NCBI GenBank assembly: GCA_037128705.1
Contig: JBAXVX010000017.1
Span: 19,774-83,773 of the forward strand
DNA from: CAIVAT01 sp037128705
Lineage (GTDB): Bacteria; Bacteroidota; Bacteroidia; Bacteroidales; FEN-979
DNA: 64,000 nt
Direction: 5' to 3'
Below the pieces are notes generated by a model. That model did not search any database. It was not told the DNA's origin and saw nothing but the letters and a program-made list of their open reading frames with translations. Of this stretch, positions 44,525 to 52,522 are shown one piece after another; positions within the stretch are counted from its first letter, which is position 1; every line of letters starts with the position of its first letter. Both the position numbers and the translations under genes were made by a program.

Positions 44525-44570
44525 ATTAATAATTTATTAACTTTTGATTTATCAACAATCTATACCTTGC
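44525..44570 (+). promoter_or_regulatory. Weak Pho-box-like promoter facing the 44683 gene
   Basis: ATTAATA (44525-44531) and ATTAACT (44536-44542), 11 bp apart, 20 bp before TACCTTGC (44563-44570; six of eight positions). The region is AT-rich, so chance matches are likely. It is divergent from the stronger box at 44455-44494. Confidence 0.3.
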
Positions 44571-44614
44571 CCCTTTTAAAGGTTGAAACGCAGATATAAA
44601 ACTCCATTTACAAA

Positions 44615-44671
44615 ATGAAAAAGCTTTTCAATGCCGAACAAATTGAAAGAACTAACAAAAAAGTCCCCTAA
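44615..44671 (+). CDS. Possible 18-residue leader ORF
   Basis: ATG at 44615 to TAA at 44671 encodes MKKLFNAEQIERTNKKVP, ending 11 bp before the ATG at 44683. It would lie in the leader if the -7-like element at 44563 is used. No known leader-peptide pattern; may be chance. Confidence 0.2.
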   Translation: MKKLFNAEQIERTNKKVP

Positions 44672-44682
44672 TAATTTGAAGT

Positions 44683-44976
44683 ATGAAAATCCTGGCTATT
44701 GAAAAAAATGTCCGTCAAATTGATCCGGAAAAAGAGACAACTGTTTTATCTGATGAAGCGATCGCCTTGTATGAGCTTTATCATGATGAGATTGTCAGAG
44801 AGTATTATTTCAATGAAAATCACGACGCCATCCTGATCCTGGAATTCTCCTCTTTAGCAGCCTGTGATGAGATGTTGCACGATTTGCCCTTGGTGAAAAA
44901 TGGAATGACCCGGTTTGAGTTGATGGAAATGAGACCCTATACAGGATTTGAAAGGATTTTTAAACAAAATGTGTAA
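44683..44976 (+). CDS. Small dimeric alpha/beta-barrel-like protein (muconolactone isomerase/YCII-like)
   Basis: 97 residues, beta-alpha-beta-beta-alpha-beta pattern: MKILAIEKN at the start, helix with ALYELYHDEIVREYYF, then AILILEFSSLAACDEML, and a final FELMEMRPYTGFERIF. This layout is typical of the ferredoxin-like dimeric barrels seen as muconolactone-isomerase-like or YCII-like proteins in Bacteroidota. Catalytic role not evident. Followed after 36 bp by a small membrane protein. Confidence 0.55.
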   Translation: MKILAIEKNVRQIDPEKETTVLSDEAIALYELYHDEIVREYYFNENHDAILILEFSSLAACDEMLHDLPLVKNGMTRFELMEMRPYTGFERIFKQNV

Positions 44977-45012
44977 GCGTTCATGATCTTTTTGAAGCCA
45001 TCGACCTGATAC

Positions 45013-45258
45013 ATGAATCACGGATTATTACGAATCATTGGTTTTTCTCTGATTGTACTTTCCTGGATCCTCTGGGCAGTAATCATATTCTTGCCTTTCT
45101 TCAAACTGACCTTAACCCAATATGCTGTTGTTTACCCGGTAATCCTTGCTTCAACAAATATCTTCGGGGTCGGCGTTGCCATGACAGGAAAGCAGTTTAT
45201 TCAAAAATTCAACATCGTGTCGAAGGTCAAAAACTGGCTGAAAAGGTATCATTTGTAA
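45013..45258 (+). CDS. Small two-helix membrane protein
   Basis: 81 residues: hydrophobic helices at ~6-30 and ~36-58, then a basic cytoplasmic tail (KVKNWLKRYHL). Resembles the transporter-suffix class of small inner-membrane proteins in Bacteroidota. Specific function unknown. Likely co-transcribed with the gene at 44683. Confidence 0.55.
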   Translation: MNHGLLRIIGFSLIVLSWILWAVIIFLPFFKLTLTQYAVVYPVILASTNIFGVGVAMTGKQFIQKFNIVSKVKNWLKRYHL

Positions 45259-45284
45259 TTATTTCACTATGTGGATTCCTTATT

Positions 45285-45662
45285 TTACAAATAACTTCCA
45301 AAGAAAATTAACGCTCCGGCTATAAGTTTGATAAAAGGACAGATTTTTAATGGTTTGAAGGAAGTAATCGTTCCCGTGATCAGGGTCCAGGTTGCCATCG
45401 CTGCTAACATTGCGGCACTGCTGCGAAACACAATATGACAGGCAACATTTGGCCCCTCTCCGTAATAATATATAATGAAAACAAGAATTCCGATGAAAAT
45501 CAGGGTAATTCCCTCCAGAATCCATTCCATGAGAACTATTTCCCTCATCTCCCAGTTTTTTTTCCCAATGGCATCCATCACTTTTTTATTCGGAATAACG
45601 TGGATAATTCCCCACAATATGGTTAAGAAAGATCCACTATTGATTAATATATCGTTAATCAT
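45285..45662 (-). CDS. Four-helix integral membrane protein, unknown
   Basis: 125 residues from ATG at 45662; the longer start at 45692 would fall on the -7 element. Four predicted helices (~3-25, 45-68, 74-98, 102-124), with short charged loops and a conserved-looking GIIHVIPNKK after helix 1. I do not recognise the family beyond small membrane proteins of Bacteroidota. Confidence 0.6.
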   Translation of the reverse strand: MINDILINSGSFLTILWGIIHVIPNKKVMDAIGKKNWEMREIVLMEWILEGITLIFIGILVFIIYYYGEGPNVACHIVFRSSAAMLAAMATWTLITGTITSFKPLKICPFIKLIAGALIFFGSYL

Positions 45663-45681
45663 AAAAATATTTTTAGTATTA

Positions 45682-45689
45682 CAAACATA
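45682..45689 (-). promoter_or_regulatory. Candidate -7 element of the four-helix protein gene
   Basis: TATGTTTG on the minus strand, exact TAnnTTTG, 19 bp before ATG 45662; this decides the choice of start. Confidence 0.45.
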
Positions 45690-45796
45690 CATATTAATTG
45701 AATGAAAAGTTTGGGTTAAGTTATTATGAACAGCTCCCCTTATCAGATTTAATAATTAATTAATCCTGCTTCCCCGGATTTCCGTTTTATTGTAAA

Positions 45797-45804
45797 TACT
45801 TTTG
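45797..45804 (+). promoter_or_regulatory. Candidate -7 element of the PhoB-like regulator gene
   Basis: TACTTTTG, exact TAnnTTTG, giving a leader of about 90 nt before ATG 45898. No GTTAACA-type repeats and no clear TTTG at the -33 position. Confidence 0.4.
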
Positions 45805-45897
45805 CACTTTTTTCAACCTGAAAACGACTTCGCAAAGAACTAACATGTCGGTTTTCCCCTTGGAAAAACATTAAATCAGTACTAAGAGCACCATATA

Positions 45898-46584
45898 ATG
45901 GAGAACAACGAGATCACCATCTTGTTGGTTGACGACGAACCGGATATCCTTGAATTCCTGGGATATAACCTGGAGAGAGAGGGATACCGGGTATTAAAAG
46001 CCAAAAATGGGCAGAAAGCCATGAAAATGACGATGGAATACAAACCACATCTGGTTATTCTCGATGTCATGATGCCTGTGATGGATGGGATGGAAACCTG
46101 TATAGAAATACGTAAGATTCCCGAACTGGCCGGCACCCTGATCGCTTTTCTGACCGCCCGGGGAGAAGATTATTCGCAGATTGCCGGATTGGAATCCGGG
46201 GCTGATGATTACATAACCAAGCCCATAAAGCCGAAAGTGTTTATCAGTCGCATACAGGCTTTGCTCAGAAGATACAAGGAGGTGGTTGAAAAAAGTGATA
46301 TCATTGTCCTTAAAGGATTTAGCATTGATAAAACCCGGTACTTGGTAGTAAAGGATAATACGGAAATCAATTTGGTTCGAAAAGAGTTTGAACTGCTTCA
46401 GTTTCTCGTGTTACGTCAAAATAAAGTGGTAACTCGTGATGAAATTTTTACCCATGTATGGGGAGAGGATGTGGTCGTGGGCGACCGCACCATTGATGTT
46501 CACATCCGCAGGATACGTGAAAAACTCTCCATTAAAAGCATCAAAACCATTAAAGGGGTCGGATACAAATTCGATGAGGGGTGA
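45898..46584 (+). CDS. OmpR/PhoB-family response regulator (orphan)
   Basis: 228 residues. REC domain (1-120): acidic pocket D12-D13, phosphoacceptor D56 in LDVMMPVMDG, Thr in FLTARGEDY, Lys in DYITKPIKP. Winged-helix output domain (~132-227): LVRKEFELLQFLVLRQNKVV, VVVGDRTIDVHIRRIREKL and a final GVGYKF, typical of OmpR/PhoB. No histidine kinase is adjacent, which is unusual because PhoB-type genes usually sit beside phoR. By class and location it is the best candidate in the window to bind the 11-bp-repeat boxes; that is inference. Confidence 0.93.
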   Translation: MENNEITILLVDDEPDILEFLGYNLEREGYRVLKAKNGQKAMKMTMEYKPHLVILDVMMPVMDGMETCIEIRKIPELAGTLIAFLTARGEDYSQIAGLESGADDYITKPIKPKVFISRIQALLRRYKEVVEKSDIIVLKGFSIDKTRYLVVKDNTEINLVRKEFELLQFLVLRQNKVVTRDEIFTHVWGEDVVVGDRTIDVHIRRIREKLSIKSIKTIKGVGYKFDEG

Positions 46585-46592
46585 AATGATAT

Positions 46593-46949
46593 TTATTTCT
46601 CTTTCTTTTCTTTCTTGCCTGGTTTTTTCGTATGATCTTTTACCTCTTTTGTTAATTCCACTACGGGCGCTGACGCTTCAACGCTTTCATTTAACACTGG
46701 TTTTGTTTTTTTCCTGCTGGGGAAAAATGAAAAGAAGATCAGTTTGAACTTTTTTTCCAATCGCTTGATCCCTTTCTGTGAAATCAATTCAATTTTTCCA
46801 TCTGTTTCAACATAGAATGATTCTTGCTCTCCATTCACGAATATCACAAGACTTTTTTTCTTTTCAATGCTTCTGATCAAATTTTTAACATCCTTCAAAT
46901 CCCCAAGAATCTGCACTTCGGGAAGGGTCATTTTTTTTTCTTTTTTCAT
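46593..46949 (-). CDS. Hypothetical protein with charged C-terminal tail
   Basis: 118 residues from ATG at 46949. An N-terminal alpha/beta segment (LPEVQILGDLKDVKNLIRSI, LVIFVNGEQESFYVETDGKI) is followed by a hydrophobic/basic stretch and a Lys/Glu/Pro-rich disordered tail ending in repeated KKEK. Not recognised. Convergent with the regulator gene, 9 bp apart. Confidence 0.5.
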   Translation of the reverse strand: MKKEKKMTLPEVQILGDLKDVKNLIRSIEKKKSLVIFVNGEQESFYVETDGKIELISQKGIKRLEKKFKLIFFSFFPSRKKTKPVLNESVEASAPVVELTKEVKDHTKKPGKKEKKEK

Positions 46950-47027
46950 TTTCAAGATCGTTTATAATGGTATGCAAATCTATTATTATTCAAATATAAG
47001 CATATGCTGCCACATTCATACTGTGCT

Positions 47028-48872
47028 TCAATTTATTATTGGTTCCCTGTGAGTAGCATCAGGTATTGTAAACCGCTCCAGGATCGTATGGTCATTAAAC
47101 TCCCTCGAAAGTGCCCTGATGGTTTCCTGAGGGATATCCAGAATATCTGTCATGATCAGTACATCCAGGCAGTTGTTGAACAGCGGATCGACGTTAAAGC
47201 CAAGGACCTCGGAATTGATGCTTAAATACTTTTTGATCAATACCGGTGTCTGAAAAGCCGGATCAAATGCCTGAATGAAATTATCAAGGCTGCCAATTCC
47301 ATTCACTGTAGCTTTATGAAATACTCTTTTCTTTATTACAGAGGGGAACCGGCGAATGAACTTTTTTCGTGGGGCAAAAAAAGCAGCCAGTTCTTTATTA
47401 TAATGGTTTTTCCTTAAAAACTCAACCGTCAGGGCCTTTGAAAGAGTATTGCAGGCATTGCTGATGCTTACAGGTCCAATCATGTAGCGGTACTCCGGAT
47501 GCTTGCACAATAGATACAGTATCCCTTTCCACAGGAGGAAAAGGGAAAGTGGTTTTTTCTGGCAGGATTTGATAATAAATGACCGTCCTAACTCCATCGA
47601 TAATTGAAGCAAAGAGGTAAAACGATCGCTGATATGAAAAAGCGTGCTGAGGTAAAACCCATTAATTCCGTGTGATTGAACAATCTGTTTCCCAAATCCT
47701 ACCCGGTAACCTCCTGTGATCTTCTTATCAATAGCATCCCAAATGAAAAGCTGATGGTAATACAGGTCAAAATTGTCTATATCCAGCGACTTATTGGTTC
47801 CCTCACCAACTTCGCGGTAGGTGATTTCCCTTAACCGTCCCAATTCTTTCATGGTTTCAGGGATCCGGTCGGAAGATACACAAAAAACGAAGTTTTCATT
47901 TATCGAAAACAATAAACTGTCGGATTTCAATTTTTCAATTTCATTTGCAATCAAATCGGGGTGAACAGGCTGAACGAGTGGTTCTTGTTTCCCTAAGGCG
48001 TATGACCTTTTGCTTTTTTCAGGATCAATCCCCAAAGAAAAAGTTCTCATTCTCAAAAAGCGTCCAAAGTTGTTGATATCAGTGAGTTTATTCTGTTCCT
48101 TCAAAGAAATCGGTCGTCCGATCCGGACATGGATAATTTTTCCCGATTTATTGAGCATTTCAGCCGGCAAACGCGCTGTTCTTATCATGGGATGAACCAT
48201 GCCAAGGAGGTTGAAGAGAAAACCATTATGGCCTTCAAAATAGATTGGGACAATGGGAACCGACGCCTTCCTGATCAGTTTTACAACCGAATGAGGCCAT
48301 TTTTTATCCTCTACCTTCATTGATTTCAAATTGAAGGAGGCCACTTCACCTGCCGGGAATATGACTAAAGGATGATTGCTTCTCACATGATTAAGAGCCT
48401 CCTTCAGTCCACCGAAGTTGGAATAAGCATTTGGTGCTGTTTCAAAGGGATTCACCTTCAACCCAAATTCTCCAATTTGTCTGATCCTTGTCAGTAGAAA
48501 ATTCATGAGGATCTTAAAATCAGGTCTTATGTCGTGAAGGAGTTTCATTAGGATGATACCATCAATTCCACCGTAGGCATGGTTTGAAATGGCAATAAAG
48601 GGCCCGTTGCGCGGTATGTTTTGGACCTCGGTTGGTTCCACTTCAAAATGAAAATCCAGCTGGCTAATCAAAGAATCAATAAAATCGATTGCTGATAATT
48701 CATGCAAGGGAGCATATAGCTTGTTAATTTTATCGATCTTCATTAACCGATGAAGGACAATGGCCAGGTTCATTCCTCCCTGATACTTAAGTATGGGAAT
48801 AGCGTTCATTATATCTGCAACAGATATGAGTTCAATATTCCCTAAAATATGTTGTGTTTTTATTTGGTTCAT
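47028..48872 (-). CDS. Fused bifunctional acyltransferase, OlsF/GlsF-like (aminolipid synthase)
   Basis: 614 residues in two parts. Residues ~70-290: PlsC-type O-acyltransferase with SNHAYGGIDG (an H-x5-D form seen in the OlsA-like hemolysin subgroup) and PLVIFPAGEVASF. Residues ~320-530: GNAT/OlsB-type N-acyltransferase with GRLREITYREVGEG, LDIDNFDLYYHQLFIWD and MIGPVSIS. In known fused enzymes (OlsF, GlsF) such proteins make ornithine or glycine lipids, phosphorus-free membrane lipids, from an amino acid and two acyl-ACPs. Ornithine versus glycine cannot be told here. An additional acidic N-terminal ~60 residues precede PlsC. A two-repeat Pho-box-like element sits 6 bp upstream of the start. 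Confidence 0.85.
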   Translation of the reverse strand: MNQIKTQHILGNIELISVADIMNAIPILKYQGGMNLAIVLHRLMKIDKINKLYAPLHELSAIDFIDSLISQLDFHFEVEPTEVQNIPRNGPFIAISNHAYGGIDGIILMKLLHDIRPDFKILMNFLLTRIRQIGEFGLKVNPFETAPNAYSNFGGLKEALNHVRSNHPLVIFPAGEVASFNLKSMKVEDKKWPHSVVKLIRKASVPIVPIYFEGHNGFLFNLLGMVHPMIRTARLPAEMLNKSGKIIHVRIGRPISLKEQNKLTDINNFGRFLRMRTFSLGIDPEKSKRSYALGKQEPLVQPVHPDLIANEIEKLKSDSLLFSINENFVFCVSSDRIPETMKELGRLREITYREVGEGTNKSLDIDNFDLYYHQLFIWDAIDKKITGGYRVGFGKQIVQSHGINGFYLSTLFHISDRFTSLLQLSMELGRSFIIKSCQKKPLSLFLLWKGILYLLCKHPEYRYMIGPVSISNACNTLSKALTVEFLRKNHYNKELAAFFAPRKKFIRRFPSVIKKRVFHKATVNGIGSLDNFIQAFDPAFQTPVLIKKYLSINSEVLGFNVDPLFNNCLDVLIMTDILDIPQETIRALSREFNDHTILERFTIPDATHREPIIN

Positions 48873-48878
48873 TTTAGA

Positions 48879-48923
48879 TTTAACACTGATTTAACATCGT
48901 ATAAAAAATATTTTGTAATTTTG
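48879..48923 (+). promoter_or_regulatory. Predicted Pho box and promoter between the OlsF-like and CBM48 genes
   Basis: Plus strand: TTTAACA at 48879-48885 and 48890-48896 (identical, 11 bp apart), then 19 bp, then TAATTTTG (48916-48923), an exact TAnnTTTG 30 bp before the CBM48 ATG. The box lies directly upstream of the divergent acyltransferase start, so it could also control that gene. No minus-strand -7 element was found. Confidence 0.6.
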
Positions 48924-48953
48924 CAGCCACATTTAATTTAAACAAACATTATT

Positions 48954-49259
48954 ATGAGTATCGAAAAGAAGTTCTTAAAAGCAAAACCAGTTTGTAAAGT
49001 CAAATTTTCTCTCTCGGGAGATCAGTATAAATCTGCAGCCTCCATCCTGCTCGTTGGTGATTTCAACAACTGGCAAATTGGTGAAACCCCATTAAAAAAA
49101 TCCAAAACAGGAGTCTGGTCGGTTTCACTGGATCTGGAAACAGGCAAAGAGTACCAGTATCGTTACCTTGTTGATGGTACGAACTGGGAAAATGATCCTG
49201 AAGCCGATAAATATGTACCGAGCGGACTGGGTTCAGAGAACTCTGTTCTTGCGCTGTAA
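48954..49259 (+). CDS. Stand-alone CBM48 (glycogen-binding/isoamylase N-terminal) protein
   Basis: 101 residues; the E-set/CBM48 fold is indicated by VKFSLSG, ILLVGDFNNW (~33-42, family V.GDFN.W), GVWSVSLDLETGKEYQYRYLVDG and WENDPEADKYVP. Residues such as the two Trp and the K/Y are those that contact alpha-glucans. No catalytic domain is attached. Similar small proteins are common in Bacteroidota near glycogen enzymes. Probably binds glycogen or maltodextrin in the cytoplasm (no signal peptide). Confidence 0.85.
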   Translation: MSIEKKFLKAKPVCKVKFSLSGDQYKSAASILLVGDFNNWQIGETPLKKSKTGVWSVSLDLETGKEYQYRYLVDGTNWENDPEADKYVPSGLGSENSVLAL

Positions 49260-49328
49260 ATACTGATCTCAACACCGAAATCCCTGATTTCTTTCTGATT
49301 TTATTTTTCATTGATGGTTAACCTCTGT

Positions 49329-50945
49329 TTACAGGGACACTTTCCATACAGTTGCTTCAAACGGGGCTATGACCATCGCTTGAAAATAGTTGAATTCTTC
49401 GGGTATCCGGTGAGTGGATGAGAGCACCTCTCCATAGGTGTGCTCAGGCAATGAGACTGTTTTCTGGTTCCTTGTAAAATTGAGGACAACAAGGATTCGT
49501 TCCTTATCCGTGTTGCGGAAATAGGACAGTATTCCCTGTTGCCCATTGAGGATAGGAATCCAGGAGCCTTTTTGAAGGGCTTCGCTTGATTTGCGGATCT
49601 TTATCAAACACCTGTAATGATTCAGCAATGAAGCAGGCTCACTCTCCTGCTCTCTTACATTGCGGGAAAAGGTGTCCATGTTCAGCGGCAGCCAGGCATA
49701 ACCGGTGGTAAAACCTCCACCGGATTCTTCATTCCATTGCATGGGGGTGCGTGCCTTGTCTCTGCCTTTGAACAAAGGCCAGTAACGCTTTCCAAGCGGG
49801 TCGCGGATATGGCGTTTCCGGATGGATCCGTTGTGCATGCCGATTTCTTCACCATAGTAGATGAAGGGAGTGCCCCTGAGCGTCAGCAGCAATGTGGCGG
49901 CAACTTTGGCCTTTTCCTCCCTGTGAATTCTCCATGGAATGCGGTCAATGTTCCTGAAGAGATCATGGTTTGAAAAAACGTTGCAGGGCCATCCTCGTTC
50001 AGGGATTCGGTCGTACCACTCCTTGATGCATTTATAGTAGGAATAGGCATTCCAAACACTGAAAATCAGGGAAAAATCAAATGCCAGGTGAATCCCGTTA
50101 TCTCCATTGGCAAGGTAACGCGCCGCGATTCTGGCGTCGCCGGGGGGAGAGACATAGACCTCGCCTATGGCAGCCGTGTTTTCATACTGATCAAACAGCT
50201 TGCGGATCTGAGTTACAATGGTGATCGATCGTTTCCGGTTCCGTGTGTACACGTGCCTCTGCAGCGCCTGAATGCCAAAAAAAACAGGATTATCCCTGAA
50301 TTTTTTATCTTTGGCTATCATGTTGATCACATCCAGCCGAAAGCCATCCACCCCCATGTCGAGCCAGAATTTCATTTCATTGAAAAAAGCCTCCGGTAAC
50401 TCCGGATCCCTCCAGTTGAGATCGGGTTGCTCTTTGAAAAAAGAGTGCAGATAATATTGTCCGGTTCGTTCGTCGAATGTCCAGGCACCTCCTCCCATGG
50501 CCGATTTCCAGTTATTCGGGGGGCTTCCCCTGGTTCCCTCTTTCCATATATACCAGTTCCTTTTGGGATTGTCGAGTGAAGAAGAAGATTCAATGAACCA
50601 GGAATGCTGATCGGAGGTGTGATTCAGGATCATGTCGAGAATAATGCGGATCCCCGCTGTATGTGCTTTCTCCAGCAGTTCCCTGAAGTCGGCCATGGTC
50701 CCAAATACCGGATCGATCTCCCGGTAACCGGAGACATCGTATCCGAAATCAATCATGGGAGATTTATACATGGGAGAAATCCAGATGCCATCTATTCCCA
50801 GCCCCTTCAGGTAGCTCAGGCGCCGGATAATGCCCTGGATATCTCCAACCCCGTCTCCATTGGAGTCCTGAAAACTGCGCGGATAGATGTGATAGATCAC
50901 CCCGTGTTTCCACCAAATCCAGGGTTCGGCAGTTTGCTTGCTCAT
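49329..50945 (-). CDS. GH13 alpha-glucosidase (oligo-1,6-glucosidase type)
   Basis: 538 residues from ATG at 50945, which overlaps the glycosyltransferase stop as ATGA; ATG at 50954 is in frame but less well coupled. Catalytic motifs: DMILNHTSDQHSWF (region I), DGFRLDVINMI (nucleophile Asp), AAIGEVYV (acid/base Glu), VFSNHDLFRN (His-Asp pair). Cytoplasmic hydrolysis of short alpha-glucans is expected from the family. No signal peptide. Transfer activity such as glucosylation of lipids or trehalose chemistry cannot be excluded. Convergent with the CBM48 gene. Confidence 0.9.
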   Translation of the reverse strand: MSKQTAEPWIWWKHGVIYHIYPRSFQDSNGDGVGDIQGIIRRLSYLKGLGIDGIWISPMYKSPMIDFGYDVSGYREIDPVFGTMADFRELLEKAHTAGIRIILDMILNHTSDQHSWFIESSSSLDNPKRNWYIWKEGTRGSPPNNWKSAMGGGAWTFDERTGQYYLHSFFKEQPDLNWRDPELPEAFFNEMKFWLDMGVDGFRLDVINMIAKDKKFRDNPVFFGIQALQRHVYTRNRKRSITIVTQIRKLFDQYENTAAIGEVYVSPPGDARIAARYLANGDNGIHLAFDFSLIFSVWNAYSYYKCIKEWYDRIPERGWPCNVFSNHDLFRNIDRIPWRIHREEKAKVAATLLLTLRGTPFIYYGEEIGMHNGSIRKRHIRDPLGKRYWPLFKGRDKARTPMQWNEESGGGFTTGYAWLPLNMDTFSRNVREQESEPASLLNHYRCLIKIRKSSEALQKGSWIPILNGQQGILSYFRNTDKERILVVLNFTRNQKTVSLPEHTYGEVLSSTHRIPEEFNYFQAMVIAPFEATVWKVSL

Positions 50946-52105
50946 ACCGGACATGATTGCGGCATGAGTCCGGTATCCTGCAACAGCCTGTCCATGATAT
51001 CTTCAGCCTGGTAAGCCTCTGCCCTACTCCGGGCAGCCAGTTTCATCTCCTTGCGAATACTTGGGTCCAGGAAAAAACCTATCACTTTTCCAGCCATCTC
51101 TTCAGCATTCCCGGCCAGGAAACCACTTACCGAATCCTCCAGAATATCCTTGGGGCCTTTGGCGTTGTATGCCGCAACGGGCAACCCGCTGCTCAGCGCT
51201 TCAAGAACTACACAACTAAAAGTATCAAAGCGAGAAGGCAGCAAGAGGATGTCAGAAGCTTTAAAAAGTGCAGGCAAATGTTCGTGACTAACCCATCCCA
51301 GGTAAAAAGCCTCCGGCAGGGCTCTTTTAAGTTCCATTTCAGCAGGGCCTGTTCCTGCAATGACCATTTGTATCTCCGGTAGAACTGATCTGACCATCCC
51401 GACAACACCGGGAAGTTCCATCACTCCCTTTTCTTTGCTTATCCGTCCGGTATAGAGCATCACCGGCCCTTCAGGATTAAACGGAAGCTGGATCTGGTCG
51501 AATGGCAACGTGTCACAAAAAAACTTATCGGCCCAGTGTGCGGTAAGGAAAACGTGGGAAGAGTCAAAACCCATTCCTTTGCCGGTTAGCCATTGCTTCT
51601 GGTCTGTATTGAGCACAAATATGTTCCCAAATCTTTTATAATAGACCCTAAGCACTTTCTGCAGTCTTCGCAGACCTACTTCCTCCAATGACAAAACTTC
51701 TTTTGCGAAGGTCAGCCAGTCGGTATGCAAGTAAAAGAAAGTTTCAACCGAGAAAGCCTTTTTAAGCCAAAGTGCAGCAAGCCCCATGGGTCCTTCAGTC
51801 GAACAGATGATCCTGTTGTAGTTGCCCCGCCTGAAGGCACGTTGAACAGATACAAAGTTGGGTATTCTGAATGGTTGCTGCCGGTAAAGCGGAAGGGAAA
51901 ACTCCGAAACAGGTTTCAATACAATGAGGTGGTCATCGGGTTCGATCGTGCTGCTGCATAGCATCAGGTCAATCGGCAGATTTCGTGATTTTATCTCCTG
52001 GTGAATGGATTTCAATACCGTCGAAACGCCGTTGTGGTCTCCATAGGTATCCGTCATCCACAACACCCTGTCGGGTGGATTTGGTTCATTCTCTGGCATC
52101 TTCAT
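50942..52105 (-). CDS. GT4 glycosyltransferase next to the PlcP-like gene (possible Agt)
   Basis: 387 residues, GT-B fold of family GT4: N-terminal acceptor domain beginning VLWMTDTYGDHNGVSTVLKSI, FYLHTDWLTF at ~123, LYTGRISKEKG at ~222 (donor domain) and the E-x7-E-type motif DTFSCVVLEALSSG at ~300. In SAR11 and other bacteria plcP pairs with agt, which glycosylates the diacylglycerol released by PlcP. Here it lies across a 400-bp gap, on the opposite strand from the PlcP-like gene, so this pairing is suggested, not shown. It is translationally coupled to the GH13 gene. Confidence 0.82.
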   Translation of the reverse strand: MKMPENEPNPPDRVLWMTDTYGDHNGVSTVLKSIHQEIKSRNLPIDLMLCSSTIEPDDHLIVLKPVSEFSLPLYRQQPFRIPNFVSVQRAFRRGNYNRIICSTEGPMGLAALWLKKAFSVETFFYLHTDWLTFAKEVLSLEEVGLRRLQKVLRVYYKRFGNIFVLNTDQKQWLTGKGMGFDSSHVFLTAHWADKFFCDTLPFDQIQLPFNPEGPVMLYTGRISKEKGVMELPGVVGMVRSVLPEIQMVIAGTGPAEMELKRALPEAFYLGWVSHEHLPALFKASDILLLPSRFDTFSCVVLEALSSGLPVAAYNAKGPKDILEDSVSGFLAGNAEEMAGKVIGFFLDPSIRKEMKLAARSRAEAYQAEDIMDRLLQDTGLMPQSCPV

Positions 52106-52115
52106 ATCCTGACAG

Positions 52116-52370
52116 TTATCCGGTTTTAATCATGAGAGTTCCCTCTTCTGTGATGGACCAGTTTGAATCTTTCTTTCCATTGATTTGTTCCATGGCTGAA
52201 GGTTGAAAAGGATCTATTAGGGCAAAAAAATCGCGCAGAAATTCTGAATATGAAGCGTTTTTGAGATATTTTATGGACTTAGGGCATATGAACATCCCCC
52301 GAAGCAAAGGAAGTGATTCATTACTTGAAATACTGACCTTGCCTTTTGTTTTTTGTTTGTTTCTTTTCAT
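52116..52370 (-). CDS. Hypothetical small protein (possible)
   Basis: 84 residues, starting MKRNKQKTKGKVSISSNESL and ending in a Thr/Gly tail. Contains a Pro/Cys pair (MFICPKS) but no recognised domain. Not certain to be a gene: no ribosome site or promoter stands out. It lies 10 bp upstream of the glycosyltransferase start. Confidence 0.35.
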   Translation of the reverse strand: MKRNKQKTKGKVSISSNESLPLLRGMFICPKSIKYLKNASYSEFLRDFFALIDPFQPSAMEQINGKKDSNWSITEEGTLMIKTG

Positions 52371-52444
52371 GATACCATTTATTTGCCGACAAATTTCCGG
52401 ATTAATTTATCAGTTTTCCCGGGGTTTTAGAAACTTAAAGATTT

Positions 52445-52512
52445 CTTAACATTTAATTAATAATTATGTAATACCCTGTTAACATTGCTGTTAGATGCTC
52501 CTCTTACCTTTG
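52445..52512 (+). promoter_or_regulatory. Predicted Pho box and promoter of the PlcP-like gene
   Basis: Plus strand: CTTAACA (52445-52451), ATTAATA (52456-52462), TGTAATA (52467-52473), GTTAACA (52478-52484), exactly 11 bp apart; then 20 bp; then TACCTTTG (52505-52512), an exact TAnnTTTG 10 bp before the ATG. Identical layout to the porin-pst box. Confidence 0.75.
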
Positions 52513-52522
52513 TAAGATTATC

